A stretch of 64,000 nt of DNA, from assembly GCF_000282575.1 (NCBI RefSeq), contig NZ_AKJA01000013.1, forward strand, positions 1 to 64,000. The letters run 5' to 3'. Below are positions 18,678 through 27,382 of the stretch, in pieces; within the stretch, counting starts at the first letter, position 1; every line of letters begins with the position of its first letter. The translations under genes were made by a program, and so were the position numbers. The DNA is from Herbaspirillum sp. YR522 (GTDB lineage: Bacteria; Pseudomonadota; Gammaproteobacteria; Burkholderiales; Burkholderiaceae_D). A model generated the notes under the pieces. That model was not told the origin of the DNA. It saw only the letters and a program-made list of their open reading frames with translations, and made no database searches.

Positions 18678-18833
18678 CTTCGATACGGCCCTTGGCCTAC
18701 TCAGGACGAACGGGGTGGTTGGTTTGACGGGATCAGTTCGGGTCGGGAGGCGCTTGCCCGCTCAAGTCCCGGCGATTCTTATCTTGCTCCCTCACCCCGT
18801 TCGGGCTGAGTAGCCGCTTGCGGCGTATCGAAG
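18678..18833. repeat. REP-like inverted pair (REPIN)
   Basis: Two related sequences of about 40 bases face each other: 18678-18717 and, inverted, 18793-18833. Each reads, in one orientation, CACCCCGTTCG, then CTGAGTAG, then TATCGAAG at matching distances. They flank about 75 bases of unrelated sequence. This arrangement is that of REPINs, short mobile doublets scattered through many genomes by a RAYT enzyme; the motif is familiar as a dispersed betaproteobacterial repeat. No transposase is nearby. Confidence 0.65.
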
Positions 18834-18854
18834 CCACTCCGCCCTAACCACGTC

Positions 18855-18884
18855 AAAACGCCCGCTTGCCAGCGGGCGTTTTTT
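18855..18884 (+). terminator. Rho-independent terminator of EF-G gene
   Basis: AACGCCCGCT (18857-18866), loop TGCC, AGCGGGCGTT (18871-18880), followed by TTTT. A strong GC stem with a T run. Confidence 0.85.
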
Positions 18885-18899
18885 CTCTGGGCATCAGGG

Positions 18900-19021
18900 G
18901 CTCGCCTACGCGAGCGCAGGCCGCCGATTCGCCTGCAGGCGAATCCCTTCGAGCCCCGCCGGGAGCCACGCAGGTGGCTCCCTCCGCTCCGCTTCTGATC
19001 AGGGATTCGCCCTGCGAATCC
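18900..19021. repeat. Cluster of four stem-loops
   Basis: Four perfect hairpins follow one another: GCTCGC/GCGAGC (18900-18915), a 20-bp full palindrome centred on CTGCAG (18926-18945), GGGAGCCAC/GTGGCTCCC (18961-18982) and GGATTCGC/GCGAATCC (19003-19021). The second and fourth share GATTCGC arms. No gene is seen. The role is unknown; they could be repeat remnants or RNA structure at the EF-G mRNA end. Confidence 0.6.
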
Positions 19022-19034
19022 AATTTGTGAACGT

Positions 19035-19067
19035 AAAAAAGCCCTGCTCTAAGAGCAGGGCTTTTTT
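19035..19067 (-). terminator. Terminator of tRNA-Asp gene
   Basis: GCCCTGCTC-TAA-GAGCAGGGC flanked by six As and six Ts, so it can work in both directions. It lies four bases beyond the tRNA 3' end. Confidence 0.9.
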
Positions 19068-19070
19068 ATC

Positions 19071-19147
19071 TGGCGGAGCGGACGGGGCTCGAACCCGCGA
19101 CCCCCGGCGTGACAGGCCGGTATTCTAACCAACTGAACTACCACTCC
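19071..19147 (-). tRNA. tRNA-Asp (GTC)
   Basis: A 77-base cloverleaf on the minus strand. The acceptor GGAGTGG pairs with CCGCTCC (one G-U), the D arm has AGTTGGTTAGA, the anticodon loop is CTGTCAC with anticodon GTC, and the T arm contains GGTTCGAGCCC. The CCA end is encoded. This decodes GAC/GAU. It is a single tRNA gene with its own terminator. Confidence 0.95.
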
Positions 19148-19245
19148 AAAACCGTCTTCAGCTGTCGGTGCTTGCTGAAAGACCGCTATTTTATAAGAGC
19201 CTTTTCAGAAAAGCCAGCACTTTGTCATCAATCAGACAAAAAAAC

Positions 19246-19839
19246 TCAGGCTTTGAATTTGCCCTCGAACGCCAACGCCGACAACGGCTCGCGCGGGCTC
19301 GGCAATTCGCGTGCCTGCAAGCCTTCCGGCAAGCTCGACTTGTCACCCAGCTTGCCAATGACAATCGCCGCTTCTACCGAATACTCGGGCGGAACGTCCA
19401 GTTCGACACGCGCCTTTTCCTTGTCGAAACCGGCCATGCCGTGCGCGTGCCAGCCTGAGATGCTGGCCTGCAAGGCCAGGTAACCCCAGGCCGAACCGGT
19501 ATCGAAGGAGTGCGTGGACGATGGCACCACTTCCTTGGCGCCCGGCGGCAACATCATCGTCTTGGACAACACGACGATCAGTACCGAACCCTTCTCGGCC
19601 CAGCTGCGGTTGAATTCGTTGAGCAGGCCCAACAGGCTTTGCCATGCAGGCGTGCCGCGACGTGCGTAGACGAAGCGCCAAGGCTGCGCATTGTAGGCCG
19701 ACGGCGCCCAGCGCGCCGCTTCCAGGAAGGTCAGCACCGTCTCTTCCGAGATATCGGATCCATCGTAGGCGCGCGGCGACCAGCGGTTGATGAAATTGGG
19801 ATCGATCGGATAGTCGGCAATGCGCGGATTGGATGACAT
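19246..19839 (-). CDS. Nitroreductase-family protein
   Basis: 197 residues. The FMN-binding opening RWSPRAYDGSDISEE with RWAPSAYNAQPWRFVYAR (residues 43-60) is the family signature; SAWGYLALQASISGWHAHGM lies in the second half. Such proteins reduce nitro compounds, quinones or enals with NAD(P)H and FMN as dimers. The start has an AGGAG at the right distance. It is probably monocistronic, bracketed by the tRNA gene and the mnmE terminator. Substrate unknown. Confidence 0.87.
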   Translation of the reverse strand: MSSNPRIADYPIDPNFINRWSPRAYDGSDISEETVLTFLEAARWAPSAYNAQPWRFVYARRGTPAWQSLLGLLNEFNRSWAEKGSVLIVVLSKTMMLPPGAKEVVPSSTHSFDTGSAWGYLALQASISGWHAHGMAGFDKEKARVELDVPPEYSVEAAIVIGKLGDKSSLPEGLQARELPSPREPLSALAFEGKFKA

Positions 19840-19944
19840 GTACTGCTCCTGTGGATGAGTCGTAAAAAAGAGGCATCTTAGCAGCGCCGCATGTTTCCTG
19901 CTGATCAGCTCCCAAGCTCATCCCTTACCCAATCCATTAGACGT

Positions 19945-19977
19945 AAAAAAGCCCGCACAGCGCTGGGCCGGCGGGCT
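19945..19977 (-). terminator. Terminator downstream of mnmE
   Basis: AGCCCGC (19950-19956) pairs with GCGGGCT (19971-19977); the 14-base loop holds the palindrome CAGCGCTG. On the minus strand six Ts follow. It lies in the 338-bp gap between mnmE and the nitroreductase gene, where nothing else is evident. Confidence 0.75.
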
Positions 19978-20177
19978 AAATCCAATTCTCAGGGGTGATG
20001 AATTGGAGGGGGAGGAAGGCCAGAATATCGACCAGCTTCCCCTCGCACTAATCTTTTTACACGCTGTAACATTCACCCCGCAGGCACGACGACGAATCGG
20101 GCCATTGCGGCGCGTTTGTCATTTCTTGTTACGTTCGTCGGTCAACCGTCAGGAACGTGCGGGTAGAAAAACGCGGC

Positions 20178-21578
20178 TCACTTGCCGATACAGAAGCGCG
20201 AAAAGATCACCCCGAGCAAATCGTCCGGCGTAAAGCGGCCGGTAATGCTCGACAGGCTCTCCTGCGCCAGCCGCAATTCTTCGGCAAACAGGTCCAGCGC
20301 ATGGTCGCCGCCTTCGTTATCCAGACCGGCATGGGCGGCGGCGAGCTCCAGGTGGTCGCCCGCAACCTTCAACGCCAGCAGGTGACGCTCACGCGCCAGG
20401 TAGCGCGATTCCACCGTTTGCTGCCAGCCAGCGATGCGCAGCAATTCGCCGCGCAACAGGTCGATCCCCTGCCTCTCGGCGGCCGACACATACACGTGCG
20501 TGGCGTCGGGCATGGCCTCTACCGCGGGCTTGTGACCGGAACGGTCGATCTTGTTCCAGATGCGTACGATCGGCACACCGTCGGGAAAACGTGCGGTGAT
20601 GTTCTCGTCTTCCAGTGTCGGTCCGCGATCGGCATCGAGCATGTGCAGGATGACATCGGCCTTGGCCACCTCGACCCAGGTGCGCTCGATGCCGATGCGC
20701 TCGACTTCGTCCGGTCCGCTGCCATCGGCGGCGTCCTCGCGAATGCCTGCCGTGTCGATGATGTTGAGCGGCATGCCTTCGATCAGGATGGTCTGCGTGA
20801 CCTTGTCGCGGGTGGTGCCGGCGATGGGCGTGACGATGGCCACGTCGGCGCCAGCCAATACGTTGAGCAGCGACGACTTGCCCACGTTGGGCTTGCCGGC
20901 CAGCACGGCATTGAGTCCGTCACGCAACAGTGCACCCTGAGCGGCGTGGCGAAACACATCTTCCAGCGTGGCGCGGATGGTCGCCAATTGGCCGCGCGCA
21001 TCGGACTGCTTGAGGAAGTCGATCTCTTCTTCCGGGAAGTCCAGCGTGGCCTCGACCAGCATGCGCAGGCTGGTGACCTGCTCGACCAGTTGGTGGATCA
21101 CCTTCGAGAAGGCGCCGCTGAGCGACTCCGAGGCCGACTTGGCGGCGGCCTCGGTGGTGGCTTCGATCAGGTCGGCCACCGCTTCGGCCTGGGCCAGGTC
21201 GATCTTGTCGTTCAGGAAGGCGCGTTGCGTGAACTCGCCCGGCTCGGCCAGCCGCAGGCCGATCTCGGCACCGGCCTCCAGGCAGCGCGCCAGCAGCATC
21301 TGCATCACTACCGGCCCCCCATGCCCCTGCAGTTCCAGCACGTCTTCACCGGTATAGGAATGCGGTGCCGGGAAGTGAATCGCCAGCCCCTGGTCGATGG
21401 CGCTGCCATCGGCGCGACAGAACGGCAGGTAGGTGGCGTGACGCGGCTGCAATTGCCGGCGGCCGCACACGGCGGCAATCACGCCGGAGAGGTCCTTGCC
21501 CGAAAGTCGGACGACACCGATGCCGCCGCGACCGGGAGCTGTGGCGATGGCGGCGATGGGGGAAGAGTCGAAGGTCAT
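20178..21578 (-). CDS. mnmE: tRNA modification GTPase MnmE
   Basis: 466 residues. An N-terminal tetrahydrofolate-binding domain ([20 protein letters not shown]), a helical domain, and an inserted G domain with [22 protein letters not shown] and NKID. The C-terminal FCIGK holds the conserved catalytic Cys. With MnmG it makes the cmnm5 modification on wobble uridines. It ends the rpmH-rnpA-yidD-yidC-mnmE cluster; tandem terminators separate it from yidC, so it likely has its own promoter. Confidence 0.95.
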   Translation of the reverse strand: MTFDSSPIAAIATAPGRGGIGVVRLSGKDLSGVIAAVCGRRQLQPRHATYLPFCRADGSAIDQGLAIHFPAPHSYTGEDVLELQGHGGPVVMQMLLARCLEAGAEIGLRLAEPGEFTQRAFLNDKIDLAQAEAVADLIEATTEAAAKSASESLSGAFSKVIHQLVEQVTSLRMLVEATLDFPEEEIDFLKQSDARGQLATIRATLEDVFRHAAQGALLRDGLNAVLAGKPNVGKSSLLNVLAGADVAIVTPIAGTTRDKVTQTILIEGMPLNIIDTAGIREDAADGSGPDEVERIGIERTWVEVAKADVILHMLDADRGPTLEDENITARFPDGVPIVRIWNKIDRSGHKPAVEAMPDATHVYVSAAERQGIDLLRGELLRIAGWQQTVESRYLARERHLLALKVAGDHLELAAAHAGLDNEGGDHALDLFAEELRLAQESLSSITGRFTPDDLLGVIFSRFCIGK

Positions 21579-21664
21579 CTTGCTGATAGTTCGTGATGGC
21601 GGTTAAGTGGAGTTACGCGGCATGCGCCAGTCGCAATGTTAATGCCTGTGAAGAATTTTTCGCG

Positions 21665-21720
21665 AAAAAAAACCCGTGTTGCGATCCACGGGTTCTTGAA
21701 AAACCCCGGCGCACCGGGGT
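21665..21720 (-). terminator. Tandem terminators after yidC
   Basis: Two hairpins read on the minus strand: ACCCCGG/CCGGGGT with five Ts (21699-21720), then AACCCGTG/CACGGGTT with a T run of eight (21665-21694). They end the rpmH-yidC transcript ahead of mnmE. Confidence 0.85.
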
Positions 21721-21732
21721 ATCGCAGACGAC

Positions 21733-23430
21733 TTACTTGGTCTTGCCGCTTTCGATGTTCTTCGTGATCACCCATTGCTGCGCGATCGACAGCACGTTGT
21801 TGGTCACCCAGTACAGCACCAGGCCCGACGGGAAGAAGAAGAACATGAACGAGAACACCAGCGGCATGAACATCATGACCTTGGCCTGGACCGGGTCCGG
21901 TGGCGTCGGGTTCAGCTTGGTCTGCAGGAACATCGAGGCAGCCATGATGATCGGCAGCAGGCCCACCGGCATGTTGAAGTAGGGAATGGTGCCAAACAGC
22001 GTGTCCGGGGCGGTCAGGTCGTGGATCCAGCCCAGCCACGGCGCGCCGCGCATTTCGACCGATGCCAGCAGCACCCAGTACAGCGAGATGAACACCGGGA
22101 TCTGGATCACGATCGGCAGGCAGCCGCCGAGCGGATTGATCTTCTCGGTCTTGTACATCGCCATCATTTCACGGTTCATCGCCTGCGGATCGCCCTTGTG
22201 ACGCTCGCGGATGGCCTGCATGCGCGGCGACACCGCCTTCATCTTGGCCATGCTGCGATAGCTGGCGGCCGACAGCGGGAAGAACACCAGCTTGATCAGC
22301 ACCGTCAGCAGGATGATGGTCCAGCCCCAGTTGCCGACGATGGCGTGGATGTGGGTCATCAGCCAGAAGATCGGCTTGGCGATCAATGTCAGCCAACCGT
22401 AGTCCTTGACCAATTCCAGGCCAGGCGCCACGGTTTCCAGCACCTTCGATTCCTGTGGACCGGAATACAGGTGGGCGTCCATGGTCACCGAGGCGCCAGG
22501 CGCGACCGTACCCAGCGGCAGGATGGTGCCGACCGCGTACAGGTTGGTGGCGACCTTCTTGGCGAAGATGTCGCGTTGCGCCTGCTGCGGCGGGATGAAG
22601 GCCGACACGAAGTAGTGCTGCACCAGCGCCACCCAGCCGTTGTCGGCCTTGGTGGCGTGCTCGGCCTTGCCTTCCTCGATCTTCTCGAAGGTCATCTTCT
22701 CGAACTTGTGGGCGTCGGTGTAGACCGCAGGACCGGTGAAGGTGCTGTAGAAGTGCGACTCGCCGCCGGGCTTGTTGCCATCGCGCAGCAACTGCATATA
22801 CAGCGACGGGTTGATCGCCGCGCCCGTGTTGTTGGTCACGGTATGCTTGACGTCGATCAGGTAGCTGTCGCGCTTGAAGGTGAAGGTCTTGGTCAGCTTG
22901 ACGCCACCTTGCTCGGCTTCCAGCACCAGTTGCACCTGGTTGCCGTTGTCCAGCGTGCGCACGCCGGGCTGGGCCGAAAACAGCGACTTGTGGGTCGGGA
23001 AGGGACCACCGATCAGGCCGGTCTCGGCCAGGTAGGTGTGCCCCGCGCCGGAATCGAACAGCACCAGGTTCTTGGTCGGATCGACCACGTCGCGCTGCTT
23101 GAGCAGCTCCAGGCGCTTGAGTTCGCCGCCCAGGGTGTCGATGTCGGCCTTGACCACGTCGGTGATGATGGTGATGGTTTCACCCTTGGCGCTGGCCGGG
23201 GCCACGTCGCCTGCCGGCACGCCGGCCGGCGCTGCGGTGCCGGCCTGTGGCACCGGCGAGCCGGTCGGGCTGGCGGTCGGCGTGACCGGGTTGGCGGCTG
23301 CCTGCTCCTGGGTCGGGTTGGCCGACGGGAAGAACATCGACTGGTGGCCGTTATGGCGCATCCAGCTGTCCCACAGCAGCAACAGTGAGAAGGAGAATAC
23401 AACCCACAGGACGGTACGTTTGATATCCAT
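21733..23430 (-). CDS. yidC: Membrane protein insertase YidC
   Basis: 565 residues. The first membrane segment ([18 protein letters not shown]) is near the start. A Pro/Ala/Thr-rich linker follows, then the large periplasmic domain (about 85-340) and the C-terminal insertase core ([40 protein letters not shown]). YidC inserts proteins into the inner membrane alone or with Sec, including ATP synthase c subunit, whose gene is in this window. The start at 23430 (MDIKRTVLW) matches the family; the open frame extends further. Confidence 0.95.
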   Translation of the reverse strand: MDIKRTVLWVVFSFSLLLLWDSWMRHNGHQSMFFPSANPTQEQAAANPVTPTASPTGSPVPQAGTAAPAGVPAGDVAPASAKGETITIITDVVKADIDTLGGELKRLELLKQRDVVDPTKNLVLFDSGAGHTYLAETGLIGGPFPTHKSLFSAQPGVRTLDNGNQVQLVLEAEQGGVKLTKTFTFKRDSYLIDVKHTVTNNTGAAINPSLYMQLLRDGNKPGGESHFYSTFTGPAVYTDAHKFEKMTFEKIEEGKAEHATKADNGWVALVQHYFVSAFIPPQQAQRDIFAKKVATNLYAVGTILPLGTVAPGASVTMDAHLYSGPQESKVLETVAPGLELVKDYGWLTLIAKPIFWLMTHIHAIVGNWGWTIILLTVLIKLVFFPLSAASYRSMAKMKAVSPRMQAIRERHKGDPQAMNREMMAMYKTEKINPLGGCLPIVIQIPVFISLYWVLLASVEMRGAPWLGWIHDLTAPDTLFGTIPYFNMPVGLLPIIMAASMFLQTKLNPTPPDPVQAKVMMFMPLVFSFMFFFFPSGLVLYWVTNNVLSIAQQWVITKNIESGKTK

Positions 23431-23446
23431 ATGCGTATTGATCAAT

Positions 23447-23782
23447 TCAGGAGTGACTGCAACCATCTGCGGCCACAGCAGGGGGAACCCGCGCAGCGAT
23501 GCGCTGGGGCGAAGAATTCGGAACAGTTGAAGCCGGGGCGGCTTCCTCGCGCAGGGCCTCGGCCTCGACGGAGCCGGGAACCGGATCGAGACCGCCAGCG
23601 TGCCAGGGATGGCATTTGCCGAGGCGGCGAACCGCCAGCACGCTACCCTTGAATGCTCCATGGAGGCTCACGGCCTGGGCAGCGTAATCGGAACAGCTGG
23701 GATAGAAACGACAATTCTGCCCCAGAAACGGACTCACTCCCAGCTTGTAGGCACGTAACAGCAGGAGCAGGGGCGTCTTCAT
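23447..23782 (-). CDS. yidD: Membrane protein insertion efficiency factor YidD
   Basis: 111 residues. The [23 protein letters not shown] motif (Cys-containing core) is diagnostic; an amphipathic N terminus binds the membrane. The tail after GGLDPVPG is long and Ala/Pro-rich compared with the usual 70-85 residues. I use ATG 23782, spaced well after AGGA; GTG 23785 is possible. It lies between rnpA (six bases before) and yidC, and assists YidC. Confidence 0.92.
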   Translation of the reverse strand: MKTPLLLLLRAYKLGVSPFLGQNCRFYPSCSDYAAQAVSLHGAFKGSVLAVRRLGKCHPWHAGGLDPVPGSVEAEALREEAAPASTVPNSSPQRIAARVPPAVAADGCSHS

Positions 23783-23788
23783 CACTTC

Positions 23789-24181
23789 CTATTTCCCGGC
23801 AAGGGCCGGCGCGTCCCGCAAGAAGGCCAACAACTGGGCCAGCTCGGTGCGCACCGCCGATTTCAACGCGGCATTGGTCGCCGGTCCCTGCCGGGTATTG
23901 ACCGGGCGGGACAGGCGCACGATGCAATCGAGCGCAGGCAGCGCGGACTGCCGGAACAACTCGCGCGTGGCGCGCTTGATGGTGTTGCGCGTCACCGCGC
24001 GGGGTGCGAAGCGCTTGCCGACCACCACACCCAGGCGCGCACGCCCCAGGCCGTTGCCACGCGCATACAGCACGAAATGCGCCGACCGCTGGACAGGGCG
24101 CAAACGAAAAACGGATGAAAAATCATCCGTTTTGACGATTCGCCGATCGCGAGGGTAAAGCTGTGAACGTTCGTCCGTCAC
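23789..24181 (-). CDS. rnpA: Ribonuclease P protein component
   Basis: 130 residues starting at GTG 24181. The RNA-binding signature (GRARLGVVVGKRFAPRAVTRN, motif KR..A..RN) followed by IKRATRELFR is intact. It helps the RNase P RNA mature tRNA 5' ends. It is cotranscribed with rpmH, 26 bases upstream. Confidence 0.94.
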   Translation of the reverse strand: MTDERSQLYPRDRRIVKTDDFSSVFRLRPVQRSAHFVLYARGNGLGRARLGVVVGKRFAPRAVTRNTIKRATRELFRQSALPALDCIVRLSRPVNTRQGPATNAALKSAVRTELAQLLAFLRDAPALAGK

Positions 24182-24207
24182 GCGAGGGCTCGGCGCACTG
24201 TCGCAGC

Positions 24208-24345
24208 TTAATCAGCAGCCAGACGCTTGCGGCCCTTGGCGCGGCGAGCGTTGATGACGGCACGGCCGCCACGGGTTGCCATACGAGCGCGGAAACCGTG
24301 GGTACGCTTGCGACGCACGACGGAAGGTTGATAAGTACGTTTCAT
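24208..24345 (-). CDS. rpmH: 50S ribosomal protein L34
   Basis: 45 residues, [20 protein letters not shown] then [20 protein letters not shown], a textbook L34. First gene of the cluster. In most bacteria dnaA lies divergent and just upstream of rpmH; here it does not. Confidence 0.97.
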   Translation of the reverse strand: MKRTYQPSVVRRKRTHGFRARMATRGGRAVINARRAKGRKRLAAD

Positions 24346-25315
24346 GTTGGACTCGCTTGGTTGGGCTGCTTATCTTGCAAAACCGATTGGGCAAAGCTGC
24401 CGAAACGATGCCGCGAAAAATGAACAGCAAAAAATAAATCGGAATTCTGGAACCGCTATCAATGTGCCGGTCCCGCATCAACAATGCATCGTCACCCGAT
24501 AGCCCCGGCAACTGCCGCATCGCTGACACCTCTGGTTGGTCCGCTTTTTTCTTGTCTTTATACCGAGGTATTCCGACTAATCGAAAACTGCAAACTGCTG
24601 CAACGGCACCGTGCGCAATTCTTCAGATGGTGAACCCTGAATTAGACTGCATTTTCTATTTGCCTGTCAATGACTTAAGTGCTTTCCAGGCCAACCGAAG
24701 CCGCCTGCCCAGCGCCAGACCGACTCATCCGTGGCGGATTTGCAAAACCGGGCGGACGGCAGCGGCGAAATTGCCAAAACCATAACGCGCCTGCCTTACG
24801 CCCCATCATTCCAGTTGCACCAGGGAAATGATTGCGGATCGACACTGCCCCTGCCGGCTGATCACGGCCCACCCACATGCCGGCCCGGTGCCGCGCCGAT
24901 CGCAGGCGGCCAATCTTATAAAAAATTGTCCGGTCACCGCCGCAGCGCCGCTTGCGCGAAATTGGCGCGTGCGCGTCAACCGCGGCGCCGCCATGCACAT
25001 TGAATGGACATGGAAGCAGTCGGGCGAGGTCGCCATCACACCTGGTGACGCCAGCGCCAGCGTCGTAAAACGGACGATGTTCTACGCCTGCCAAAAATAA
25101 ATCGGGCCTATCCTGCAACAAAGAAGAGGCGATTAGATCATTAAGAGAGAAAAGGAATAGAATAAAAACGCAGTTCACCGCATTGCGCTGTAACGCTACG
25201 GCTTTCAAAGAACACTTCGGCAATGACCGCATTCGAGTCACCGACGTATTCTTCGATAACCGCAGATGGTAAATCTAGACACAAGTTTGTTTCATCATGA
25301 AGCGACGGAGGTGGT
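24346..25315. other. Gene-free gap between rpmH and prkA
   Basis: 970 bases without a convincing gene. A 188-codon reverse frame at 24675-25241 has no recognisable family, and its composition does not look coding. I find no 9-mer matching TTATNCACA on either strand, so the usual origin next to rpmH is absent. The region holds the rpmH promoter, AT-rich sequence at 25080-25170, and the prkA leader with a GGAGG just before 25316. Confidence 0.6.
24641..24670 (-). promoter_or_regulatory. Candidate promoter of the rpmH cluster
   Basis: On the minus strand TTGACA (24665-24670), an 18-base spacer and TCTAAT (24641-24646). It would give a leader of almost 300 bases before rpmH. The perfect -35 makes it the best promoter in this gap. 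Confidence 0.5.
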
Positions 25316-27238
25316 ATGGATATTTACAGCAGCTTTGCAAGCCGGTTCGACAAGACAAAAGAAGAAGAACTTTCGCTCGAAGAGTATCTGAATCTTTGCA
25401 AGAGCGACCCAGCGGTATATGCATCTGCTGCAGAGCGGATGCTGATGGCCATCGGCGAGCCCGAGAAGGTCGACACCCGCGAAGATCCACGCCTTTCCCG
25501 CGTGTTCGCCAACAAGGTGATCAAGGTCTACCCCGCATTCAAGGAATTCTACGGCGCCGAGGAAGTCATCGAGCAGGTGGTCTCGTACTTCCGCCACGCG
25601 GCGCAGGGCCTGGAAGAGAAAAAGCAGATCCTGTACCTGCTGGGCCCGGTCGGCGGCGGCAAGTCATCCATTGCCGAACGCCTCAAGCAGCTCATGGAGG
25701 CGGTCCCCTTCTATTCGATCAAGGGCTCTCCGGTCAACGAATCGCCGCTGGGACTGTTCGACTATGACGAGGACGGCCCGATCCTGGAGGAGCAGTTCGG
25801 CATTCCCCGCCGCTACCTCAAACCCATCCTCAGCCCCTGGGCCGTCAAGCGGCTGCACGAATACAACGGCGACATCCGCCAGTTCCGCGTGGTCAGGCGC
25901 TATCCGTCGATCCTGCGCCAGATCGGCATTTCCAAGACCGAGCCGGGCGACGAGAACAACCAGGATATCTCGACACTGGTCGGCAAGGTCGATATCCGCA
26001 AGCTCGAGCAGTACTCGCAGGACGATGCCGACGCCTACAGTTATTCGGGCGGGCTGTGCCTGTCCAACCAGGGCCTGCTGGAATTCGTCGAAATGTTCAA
26101 GGCGCCCATCAAGGTGCTGCACCCGTTGCTGACAGCCACCCAGGAGGGCAACTTCAAGGGCACCGAAGGCTTCGGCGCGATTCCATTCGATGGCGTGATC
26201 CTGGCCCACTCCAACGAATCCGAATGGAAGGCCTTCCGCAACAACAAGAACAACGAGGCGCTGCTGGACCGCATCTTCATCGTCAAGGTGCCGTATTGCC
26301 TGCGGGTGTCCGAAGAAATCAAGATCTATGAAAAACTGATCCGCAGTTCGTCGCTGGGTCGCGCTACCTGCGCCCCGGGCACGCTGAAGATGATGGCGCA
26401 ATTCTCGGTGCTGACGCGCCTGAAGGAACCCGAGAACTCCAGCCTGTTCTCGAAGATGCAGGTCTACGATGGCGAGAACCTGAAGGATACCGACCCCAAG
26501 GCCAAGTCGTACCAGGAGTACCGCGACTACGCCGGCGTGGACGAGGGCATGAACGGCATCTCGACCCGGTTCGCCTTCAAGATCCTGTCGCGCGTGTTCA
26601 ACTTCGATACCACCGAGGTGGCCGCCAACCCGGTGCACCTGATGTATGTGCTGGAGCAGCAGATCGAGCGCGAGCAGTTCCCGCAGGAGGCCGAGCAGAA
26701 GTATTTCTCGTTCGTCAAGGACACGCTGGCGTCGCGCTACGCCGAGTTCATTGGCAAGGAAATCCAGACCGCCTATCTCGAATCCTATTCCGAGTACGGC
26801 CAGAACGTGTTCGACCGCTACGTGACCTACGCCGACTTCTGGATCCAGGACCAGGAATATCGCGACCACGATACCGGCGAGAGCTTCGACCGTGCGGCCC
26901 TGAATGCCGAACTGGAAAAGATCGAGAAGCCGGCCGGCATCAGTAATCCCAAGGACTTCCGCAACGAGATCGTCAACTTCGTGCTGCGCGCGCGGGTCAA
27001 CAATGGCGGCAAGAACCCGCTGTGGACCAGTTATGAAAAGCTGCGCGTGGTGATCGAGAAGAAGATGTTCTCCAATACCGAAGACCTGCTGCCGGTGATC
27101 TCCTTCAACGCCAAGGGCTCCAACGAAGAGATGCAGAAGCACGAGGACTTCGTCAATCGCATGGTCAGCAAGGGTTACACGCCCAAGCAGGTACGACTGC
27201 TGTGCGAGTGGTACCTGCGCGTGCGCAAGTCATCGTAG
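25316..27238 (+). CDS. prkA: PrkA serine protein kinase
   Basis: 640 residues, normal. An AAA+ module with Walker A GPVGGGKSS (110-118) and the PrkA-specific IKGSPVNESPLGLF plus GIPRRYLKPILSPWA; the C-terminal kinase-like part contains DYAGVDEGMNGISTRFAFK. PrkA proteins respond to starvation and stress and some act as AAA+ proteases. It heads the conserved prkA-yeaH-spoVR operon. GGAGG precedes the ATG. Confidence 0.93.
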   Translation: MDIYSSFASRFDKTKEEELSLEEYLNLCKSDPAVYASAAERMLMAIGEPEKVDTREDPRLSRVFANKVIKVYPAFKEFYGAEEVIEQVVSYFRHAAQGLEEKKQILYLLGPVGGGKSSIAERLKQLMEAVPFYSIKGSPVNESPLGLFDYDEDGPILEEQFGIPRRYLKPILSPWAVKRLHEYNGDIRQFRVVRRYPSILRQIGISKTEPGDENNQDISTLVGKVDIRKLEQYSQDDADAYSYSGGLCLSNQGLLEFVEMFKAPIKVLHPLLTATQEGNFKGTEGFGAIPFDGVILAHSNESEWKAFRNNKNNEALLDRIFIVKVPYCLRVSEEIKIYEKLIRSSSLGRATCAPGTLKMMAQFSVLTRLKEPENSSLFSKMQVYDGENLKDTDPKAKSYQEYRDYAGVDEGMNGISTRFAFKILSRVFNFDTTEVAANPVHLMYVLEQQIEREQFPQEAEQKYFSFVKDTLASRYAEFIGKEIQTAYLESYSEYGQNVFDRYVTYADFWIQDQEYRDHDTGESFDRAALNAELEKIEKPAGISNPKDFRNEIVNFVLRARVNNGGKNPLWTSYEKLRVVIEKKMFSNTEDLLPVISFNAKGSNEEMQKHEDFVNRMVSKGYTPKQVRLLCEWYLRVRKSS

Positions 27239-27382
27239 GTCGCAGGCGAAAAGACGGACGGGCGCCGCATGGCGCCGCAGTCCGGGCAGCATCCCCGGGG
27301 CTGTCGGTCGGTACGCCGACCCCAGCGACTCCGCCGCGACCACCGATGCTTCGGTGTCGCGGCACCAGCAGGAGAACGGACA

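Noticed and set aside
18940-18970. tRNA 3'-end-like sequence (TTCGAGC then CCGCCGGGAGCCA)
   Set aside because: The T-stem does not pair and no D or anticodon arm lies upstream; part of the hairpin cluster.
20157-21596. 479-codon forward frame
   Set aside because: Antisense to mnmE, which has all GTPase motifs.
24675-25241. 188-codon reverse frame upstream of rpmH
   Set aside because: No recognisable family, no ribosome site, composition unlike genes; overlaps no other gene but is not convincing.
24346-25315. oriC next to rpmH
   Set aside because: Expected by position, but no TTATNCACA 9-mers and no dnaA.
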